A DNA stretch of 44,472 nt from Acidobacteriota bacterium (GTDB taxonomy: Bacteria; Acidobacteriota; CAIWXX01), in assembly GCA_016191015.1 (NCBI GenBank), contig JACPPM010000163.1, positions 1-44,472 of the forward strand, given 5' to 3'. Shown piece by piece: positions 39,141-44,472 of the stretch (the first letter of the stretch is position 1; each line of letters starts with the position of its first letter). A model generated the notes under the pieces. That model made no database searches. It saw nothing but the letters and a program-made list of their open reading frames with translations, and had not been told where the DNA came from. Made by a program: the position numbers and the translations under genes.

Positions 39141-42100
39141 CTAGTCCTGCACTGACTCCAGAATACCGAGTAGTTCGTCGAACTGGCAGTTCTTGATCGA
39201 GTGGGAGAGGGAGTCGGCGAGGCCGGCGTCGAGCTGGCGGATCTCCTCGGCTACATGGATCGAGCCGCGATCGTCTCCTCGCTCGAGCGCTTCCACGAGG
39301 CGACGTCTCAGAGGCTTCGGGACTCTCTGCAGATGCTGGATGACGGTGGCGGGGTCGAGTGGCTGGGGAGGCGGCGCCGCAGGTTCGCCGTGCACGAAGT
39401 GCAAGCCGGTGTGTCTGGAAAGCTTCTCGAACAGCTCGGTCTCACGATATGGTTTTCGTATGTAGTCGTCGCACCCGGCGTGAAGCACAGCATCGTGCTC
39501 CTGCTCGAGCACGCTCGCCGTTATCGCGATGATGACCGTGCGCGCGCTCGGCGCCGCCGCCCCCGCGGCCGCGGCCGCCGCGGCCGCCGCTTCCTCGGCG
39601 CGGATCTGCCGCGACGCTTCGTACCCGTCCATCCCCGGCATTCGAACGTCCATCAGGATCACGCGCGGTTTGTCGCGTCGCCATAGCTCGACGGCCTCCC
39701 GGCCGCCACTCGCCTCAATCACTTCGAGACCGTTCACGGCGAGCTGCTCCCTGAGGAGACGGCGGTTCGCAGCCTTGTCGTCCACCACGAGCACACGGCA
39801 CGGCGCCTGACCTGGCTCGAGTCCCGTCACCGGCCTATCGGGCGATGCGGCCTCCGGAGCGATCGCGTCTTCGGCGACACGTGGCAGCGGGATGTCGAAA
39901 CTGAACACGCTTCCTCGTCCTTGGGTGCTGGCGACCTTGATCTCTCCCCCCATCATCCTGATGAAGCTCCGGCTGATGGCGAGGCCGAGTCCTGTGCCCT
40001 CCCGCGGCTGGCGACCCACCTCGGCCTGGTAGAACGGTTCGAAAATCCTGTCCACGTCCCCCTCTCTGATCCCAGGACCCGTGTCCTCGATCTGGAACGA
40101 GCCGACGCCATCATTCCAGGATATTCGCACCGTGACGCCACCGGCCTCCGTGAATTTGAAGGCGTTCCCGATGAGGTTGATCAGGATCTGCCGCAGCTTC
40201 CCCTCATCGCCGGAGACCTGCTTCGGGATCCCGGGTTCTCGCAGGAACTCCAACTGGAGTCGCTCGTTTTCCGCCCGGACGCGGAAGATCTCCTCGAGCC
40301 CCTGCAAGAGCCTCCAGAGATCGAACGTTCTGATGTTGAGGCTCGCGTGACCTGCCTCGATTTTCGAGATCGACAGCACATCGTTGATGAGTCCCAATAG
40401 GTGTTCGCCGCTTCTCATGATGATGTCGAGCCGTTCGCGGTCGGGGGCCGGGCGGTTGGGGTCGCGGTTCATGAGTTGTACGAATCCGAGGATGGCGTTG
40501 AGAGGCGTGCGCAGCTCGTGACTCATGTGCGCGAGAAACCTGCTTTTCGCCTGGTTCGCCTCTTCCGCCCGGATCCGCTGGAGCTCGGCCTCGGCCCTCT
40601 GCCTCTCGGTTTCTTCCTTCTCCGTGCGCAGACTCCTGGTCCGTTCCTCGACCTGATTCATCAGCTCGCGTCGGTGAGCCTCGAGGTACCCGACGCGAGC
40701 TCGGTAGGCGGCTCCGGAGACGATCACGATGAGGAAGCTCGAAAGAAGGTAAAACCACCACGTCTGGTGGAAGCGCGGTGCGAGATAGAAATCCAGCGCG
40801 GCCCCGTCATGGTTCCAGAGCCCGTCTTCGTTGCACGCGATCACACGAAAGGTATAGCGGCCGGGGGCCAGATTCGTGAAGTACGCCGTGCGGCGAGCAC
40901 CGGCGTCGGTCCAATCCTCTTCGAGCCCATCCAGTTTGTACTTGAATCTGACTCGCTCGGGCACACGGAGGCTGAGCGCGGTGTAGCGGAACTCGAATTT
41001 GGATGCCCCCGGATTGATGAGCAGACCGGGCGCGATGGCGACCGGATGTGCATCGGCGAAGAAGTCCTCGACGATCACCGGCGGCGGGATCTGGTTCATC
41101 GGAAGGTGATCGGGATCGACCACCGCCACGCCCTTGGTGGTCGGAAACCAGAGCTTTCCGTCGGTGGTTTTCCAACCCGCGGGCTGCGTTCCGCCGTTGC
41201 ACTCGGCCTTTCTCATGCCATCTGCCGGCCCGAATGCATGGCATTCCACAGAGAGCGTCGTGCCCGATGTAAGCAAATCGAGATCCGATTTGAGGACGCG
41301 GAAGACGCCCTTGTTGGAGCTGAGCCAGAGGTAGTGTCTGTTGTCTTCGAGTATCTGGAAGACTGAGTCGTCGAAGAGCCCCTCCCTAGTCGTGAACGAA
41401 GAAAATTTCCCGTCTTTGTAGCGGACAAGGCCGCCGCCGAAAGTCCCGAACCAGAGGACATTGTCAGCGTCTTCCCAGATCGCGTTGATGTCATCGTTGG
41501 AGAGACCATCCTTGGTTGTGTAGCTGGTGATCCTGTTTCCGCGCATGCAGGTGAGGCCCCGGTCCGCGGCGAGCCAGAGATTCGATTCGTGATCCTCGTA
41601 GATCCAGGAGATGTGGTCGCTCGAGAGCCCGTCTTTGGTTCTGTAGACTGTGAATCGCCCCTGATCGAGACGGTTGACGCCTCCGCCCCAGGTGCCGATC
41701 CAGATGCTGCCTTTTCGGTCCTGATAGACCGCCCGAACCTCGTTGTGGGAGAGTCCATTGGCGGTCGTGTAGGCGGTGAACTTCCCGTCTTTGAGATGAT
41801 TCACGCCGCCCGTACTGGTCCCGAGCCAGAGGCTTCCGTCTCGGTCTTCACACATCGCCCAGACGGCGTTGTCGGACAGGCCGTCGGCCTTCGTATAGGC
41901 GGTGAATCGGCCATTCTCGTAAAGATTGAGCCCCCCGCCGAACGTGCCGATCCAGACGCGCCCTTGCCGGTCCTGCAAGACCGTCCTCACTTCGTCGTTC
42001 GTGAGTCCCTCTCGGGTCGTATAGGTGGTGAACTTGCCGCACCTGAGGCGGCTCAACCCGCCACCGTGGGTGCCGATCCAGAGACTCCCTTCACGATCCT

Positions 42101-43001
42101 CGTAGAGCGCTACGACGCGATCGCCCGAGAGGGCATCCCGGGATGTAATGGTCTCGGTCCGCCCGCCGCTGAGGAGGCGGGTGAGCCCTTCTCCGTTCGT
42201 GCCCACCCAGAGATTCTCATCACGATCCTCCTGGATAGTCTTCACCTGCGACGTGATCGTACGATCGGGGACGAAGCGATCGCCGTCGAGACGGCAGAGC
42301 CCGCGGCTGGTCCCAACCCAGAGCGACCCGCGCCGGTCCTCGTAGATGCACCACACCTGCTGATCCGGCAGCCCCTCGGATGCGCCATAGCTCCTAAACT
42401 TGTTATCGACGAATCGGTCGATCCCGTTGCTCGTGCCGATCCAGATCGAGCCGGCCGAATCCTGGTGGACCGCCCAGACGCGCCGATCGGATAGCCCGTC
42501 CTTCTCGTTCAGTATCGTGACCTTTCCATGGACCATGTGGCCCAGCCCATTGGACGTGCCGATCCACAAACCGCCGTCCCGGTCGACCGTGAGAGCGAAT
42601 ACCTGTGCACGGAGCAGGTCGGAAGCTTCTGAGTAGCTGCGGAATCTGCCGTTCGAAAGTGACATCAAGCCAGCGTAGGTTCCGATCCAAAGGGTCCGGT
42701 CATGATCTTCGGCCAGAGCACGTATCCAGTTGTGGGCCAGCTCAGGCGTGTTGCGGCGGTCGAATGTTGTGAAGCGCGCGCCGTCGAAACGCACAAGACC
42801 CTCCTGGGTACCGATCCAGAGGTATCCATCGTGCGTCTGGATGAGTGCTTCAGCGGCGTTCTGTGGAAGCCCGTCCTCGACCTGCCAGCTGTCGAGGACA
42901 TACTGCGTGATCGCTCGAGCCGGGTCGAGCGCCGTGAGGGAAGCCGCGAATGAGCATACGGCGGCGATACAGGCGAGGAAGTGAGCCTCGCTAGTGTTCA
43001 C
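39141..43001 (-). CDS. Hybrid sensor kinase: double beta-propeller / Y_Y_Y / HisKA / HATPase / REC
   Basis: 1286 residues from GTG 43001, 16 nt after the stop of the upstream kinase gene; the longer frame overlaps that gene. A signal segment (HFLACIAAVCSFAASLTAL) precedes 14 LW(I/L)GT-type propeller repeats, a Y_Y_Y domain (FEFRYTALSLRVPERVRFKYKL-type strands), a transmembrane helix (WFYLLSSFLIVIVSGAAY) and a coiled coil. HisKA has His828 (MSHELRTPLNA), and the HATPase has NLIGNAFKFTE, DTGPGI and GTGLGLAI. The receiver has Asp1118 (LMDVRMPGMDGYE). Inside the receiver an alanine run (about residues 1134-1149), encoded by a GCC/GCG repeat, interrupts the usual helix. The last 80 residues look like an HPt-type bundle without a clear His. 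The sensor resembles that of the kinase at 1408-4380, but the transmitter class differs. Confidence 0.93.
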   Translation of the reverse strand: MNTSEAHFLACIAAVCSFAASLTALDPARAITQYVLDSWQVEDGLPQNAAEALIQTHDGYLWIGTQEGLVRFDGARFTTFDRRNTPELAHNWIRALAEDHDRTLWIGTYAGLMSLSNGRFRSYSEASDLLRAQVFALTVDRDGGLWIGTSNGLGHMVHGKVTILNEKDGLSDRRVWAVHQDSAGSIWIGTSNGIDRFVDNKFRSYGASEGLPDQQVWCIYEDRRGSLWVGTSRGLCRLDGDRFVPDRTITSQVKTIQEDRDENLWVGTNGEGLTRLLSGGRTETITSRDALSGDRVVALYEDREGSLWIGTHGGGLSRLRCGKFTTYTTREGLTNDEVRTVLQDRQGRVWIGTFGGGLNLYENGRFTAYTKADGLSDNAVWAMCEDRDGSLWLGTSTGGVNHLKDGKFTAYTTANGLSHNEVRAVYQDRKGSIWIGTWGGGVNRLDQGRFTVYRTKDGLSSDHISWIYEDHESNLWLAADRGLTCMRGNRITSYTTKDGLSNDDINAIWEDADNVLWFGTFGGGLVRYKDGKFSSFTTREGLFDDSVFQILEDNRHYLWLSSNKGVFRVLKSDLDLLTSGTTLSVECHAFGPADGMRKAECNGGTQPAGWKTTDGKLWFPTTKGVAVVDPDHLPMNQIPPPVIVEDFFADAHPVAIAPGLLINPGASKFEFRYTALSLRVPERVRFKYKLDGLEEDWTDAGARRTAYFTNLAPGRYTFRVIACNEDGLWNHDGAALDFYLAPRFHQTWWFYLLSSFLIVIVSGAAYRARVGYLEAHRRELMNQVEERTRSLRTEKEETERQRAEAELQRIRAEEANQAKSRFLAHMSHELRTPLNAILGFVQLMNRDPNRPAPDRERLDIIMRSGEHLLGLINDVLSISKIEAGHASLNIRTFDLWRLLQGLEEIFRVRAENERLQLEFLREPGIPKQVSGDEGKLRQILINLIGNAFKFTEAGGVTVRISWNDGVGSFQIEDTGPGIREGDVDRIFEPFYQAEVGRQPREGTGLGLAISRSFIRMMGGEIKVASTQGRGSVFSFDIPLPRVAEDAIAPEAASPDRPVTGLEPGQAPCRVLVVDDKAANRRLLREQLAVNGLEVIEASGGREAVELWRRDKPRVILMDVRMPGMDGYEASRQIRAEEAAAAAAAAAGAAAPSARTVIIAITASVLEQEHDAVLHAGCDDYIRKPYRETELFEKLSRHTGLHFVHGEPAAPPPQPLDPATVIQHLQRVPKPLRRRLVEALERGDDRGSIHVAEEIRQLDAGLADSLSHSIKNCQFDELLGILESVQD

Positions 43002-43017
43002 GTTCAGTGTGTCGTCC

Positions 43018-44160
43018 TCATGCGCCCGCGGCTCCGCGAACCGGGAGAGCGAAGGTGAAGGTCGATCCCTTGTTCGCCTCGCTCTCCACCCAGATTCGAC
43101 CCCCGTGCGCTTCCACGATCCGTTTGACGATGGCGAGCCCAAGGCCTGTACTTCTTTCCCCCCCTGTGGGTCTCACGCTGAGGCGCACGAACTCGGCAAA
43201 AACCTTCTGGATCTCGCCCTCCGGGATTCCCTGCCCCTGGTCGCGGACGAACATGTGGATCTCGCCGCCGTCGGGGCGCGCTCCGAGACAAACGCTGGTC
43301 CCCGGATGCGAGAACTTGACCGCGTTCGAGACCAGGTTGTTCACCACCTGGCGGATGCGTTTCGGGTCCATACGCACCACCGGCATCGCCGGCGGAACGT
43401 CCAGTCTCATCCCAATCGATTTCGCCTTGGCGGTGAGCAGGCCGTCGGCCATGCATTCTTCAAGGAACCGGACAACGTCCACATCGACCGTGCGCAAGTC
43501 GAGATGCCCGGCCTCGATCGCACTCACGTCAAGCAGGTCATCGATCAGCGCCAGCATCGTCTCGCAGGCCCGGTCCATCGTCTTCAGGATCTGAAGCTGG
43601 CTTTCCGGGACATCACCCAAGATCCCGCCGACGAACAGTCCCAGGTACGCCTTGGTGACGGTGATGGGGTGGCGGAGGTCATGAGCTGCCATGCCGACGA
43701 ACCGGTTCTTCTCCTCGTTCAGCTCCAGGAGCTCCTGGTTCTTCCGCGCCAGCTCCACATTGCGCCGCTCGAGCTCGCGCTGCAGCCTCGAGATCCTGAG
43801 TTGATTCTCGACGCGCGCGACCACCTCCTGCTCCTGGAACGGTTTGGTCACGTAGTCGCATCCACCCGAGTTGAATGCACGGACCTTGTCGAATGGGTCG
43901 TCGAGCGCGCTGATGAAAACGATGGGAATCGACCGGGTGGCGGGATCCGCCTTGAGCGCTTCGCAGACCTCATACCCGTCCATTTCAGGCATCCGAATGT
44001 CCAGCATGACCAGGTCGGGCGGGTGGCTCTTCACCGTCGTCACCGCCCTCCGCCCGCTCTTCGCCATACGCACGCCGTAACCGTGATCTCGCAGAATACC
44101 CGCAAGAAGGTTCAGGTTATTCGAATTGTCGTCGACGATGAAAATATCACCGCTAAGCAA
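43018..44160 (-). CDS. Receiver-histidine kinase (REC-HisKA-HATPase), cytoplasmic
   Basis: 380 residues from TTG 44160, with GAAGAGGA just upstream; the open frame extends to 44313 but that part lacks receiver homology. The receiver has IFIVDDNSNN, Asp54 (VMLDIRMPEMDGYE), FISA and YVTKPFQ. A coiled coil (LQRELERRNVELARKNQELLEL) links it to HisKA with His160 (MAAHDLRHPI) and to an HATPase (NLVSNAVKFSHPG, DQGQGIPEG, STGLGLAIVKRIVEAHGG). No membrane helix. This architecture receives a phosphoryl group and adjusts its own kinase activity. The hybrid propeller kinase follows 16 nt downstream on the same strand, so the two probably form one relay: either the hybrid's receiver or an unlinked regulator is the next step. 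No output regulator is adjacent. Confidence 0.9.
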   Translation of the reverse strand: MLSGDIFIVDDNSNNLNLLAGILRDHGYGVRMAKSGRRAVTTVKSHPPDLVMLDIRMPEMDGYEVCEALKADPATRSIPIVFISALDDPFDKVRAFNSGGCDYVTKPFQEQEVVARVENQLRISRLQRELERRNVELARKNQELLELNEEKNRFVGMAAHDLRHPITVTKAYLGLFVGGILGDVPESQLQILKTMDRACETMLALIDDLLDVSAIEAGHLDLRTVDVDVVRFLEECMADGLLTAKAKSIGMRLDVPPAMPVVRMDPKRIRQVVNNLVSNAVKFSHPGTSVCLGARPDGGEIHMFVRDQGQGIPEGEIQKVFAEFVRLSVRPTGGERSTGLGLAIVKRIVEAHGGRIWVESEANKGSTFTFALPVRGAAGA

Positions 44161-44336
44161 GAGATCCTCTTCTCCAGGCGGATCGCTGAGATCAATTAAG
44201 CAGAATCTGTGTGGCAGAGTCAAGTGCTGCGAAGCGTGGGTACGTGAAAGAGTGAGAGCGTGGGAGCGATCCGTGCCTGCCTCACCAGCTGAACATCTCT
44301 TCTCCTGCGGCACCTCCGGACGTAATCCCTAGCCCC

Positions 44337-44360
44337 TAACGCGGCGGAGCCGCAACCAAA
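44337..44360. repeat. GCGGAGCCGC-type repeat, half copy D3
   Basis: AACGCGGCGGAGCCGCAACC matches the left arms at 775 and 13863. The right arm is absent. Confidence 0.55.
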
Positions 44361-44364
44361 CAGG

Positions 44365-44472
44365 CAAGACCCAGGCACGCTGCAAGACCCTTCCGAGCAC
44401 CTCTCAGGAAAGCAGGAAGTTAGGAAGGCAGGAAGGGGTCTGTTCGATGCCACCCTGAGCTCCGGAGATGAC
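44365..44472. repeat. Hairpin-type repeat copy H2, reaching window edge
   Basis: CCTCTCAGGAAAGCAGGAA (44400-44418) is the exact inverse of 931-949. CACCCTGAGCTCCGGAG near 44452 parallels CACCCTGAGC near 900. The copy continues beyond the window. Confidence 0.5.

Larger units (their letters stand above)
44161..44472. other. Window-end intergenic region with two repeat fragments
   Basis: Holds a half copy of the GCGGAGCCGC palindrome (44337-44360) and a copy of the hairpin-type repeat (about 44365-44472, continuing past the edge). No gene is supported; the promoter of the REC-kinase operon presumably lies near 44161-44330 but no clear boxes stand out. Confidence 0.5.

Noticed and set aside
41589-42494. 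Open frame of 301 codons on the plus strand with repeat structure
   Set aside because: Mirror of the propeller repeats of the hybrid kinase on the other strand.
42994-44199. Open frame of 401 codons on the plus strand
   Set aside because: Antisense to the REC-histidine kinase, whose catalytic motifs are complete.

Overview
The window is a GC-rich bacterial chromosome segment. GTG and TTG starts are common, and the gene content is dominated by large signalling proteins. Two histidine kinases carry beta-propeller sensors, two giant Ser/Thr kinases carry TPR-like tails, and there are a TPR-CHAT protein and many short palindromic intergenic repeats. This mix resembles Acidobacteriota or other large-genome environmental lineages. 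No rRNA or ribosomal marker is present, so the placement is only a guess. I see no tRNA, rRNA, CRISPR array, transposase or phage gene.

Layout. 1-357: 3' end of queC (queuosine precursor synthesis). 358-1407: gene-free and rich in repeats. 1408-5059: propeller histidine kinase followed by a NarL-type regulator. 5157-7025 (minus): secreted propeller/Ig/IPT lipoprotein. 7431-13088: periplasmic binding protein, then a hybrid kinase with two receivers and an HPt, then a receiver-nucleotide cyclase. The spacing is 19 nt and then a 4-nt overlap. A pseudo-receiver/PilZ gene converges on them (13132-13854). 14191-15594: a visibly less GC-rich glycoside hydrolase (GH26-like), probably acquired, whose 3' end runs antisense into the next operon. 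15497-19866 (minus): ECF sigma factor, membrane anti-sigma factor with TPR-like tail, and TPR-CHAT putative protease. 20171-24667 (minus): catabolic block of FAD amine oxidase, acylating semialdehyde dehydrogenase and class III aminotransferase. 24712-32150 (minus): two paralogous Ser/Thr kinases with an opposite-strand small gene between them. 32300-32832: BrnT-BrnA toxin-antitoxin pair. 32936-33772: secreted protein of unknown function. 34264-36231 (minus): receiver-PAS-kinase-receiver. 36685-38696: DedA membrane protein and an alkaline-phosphatase-superfamily enzyme. 39141-44160 (minus): receiver-histidine kinase plus hybrid propeller kinase.

How the genes could work together. Most of the window converts extracytoplasmic signals into output by several routes: phosphorelay to transcription (1408-5059), phosphorelay to cyclic nucleotide (7431-13088), ECF/anti-sigma control of a CHAT protein (15497-19866), and Ser/Thr phosphorylation (24712-32150). 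The best candidates for a poorly described system are the binding-protein/hybrid-kinase/cyclase cassette and the sigma/anti-sigma/TPR-CHAT operon.

The most concrete sequence-level discovery is a set of miniature inverted-repeat elements. One of them (38869-39075) is inserted inside another (38783-39132). It has near-perfect terminal inverted repeats and a 12-bp target-site duplication. AAGTTTAAAGTT-type repeats also abut or form the stop codons of three genes. All functional roles are inferred from sequence motifs read by eye.
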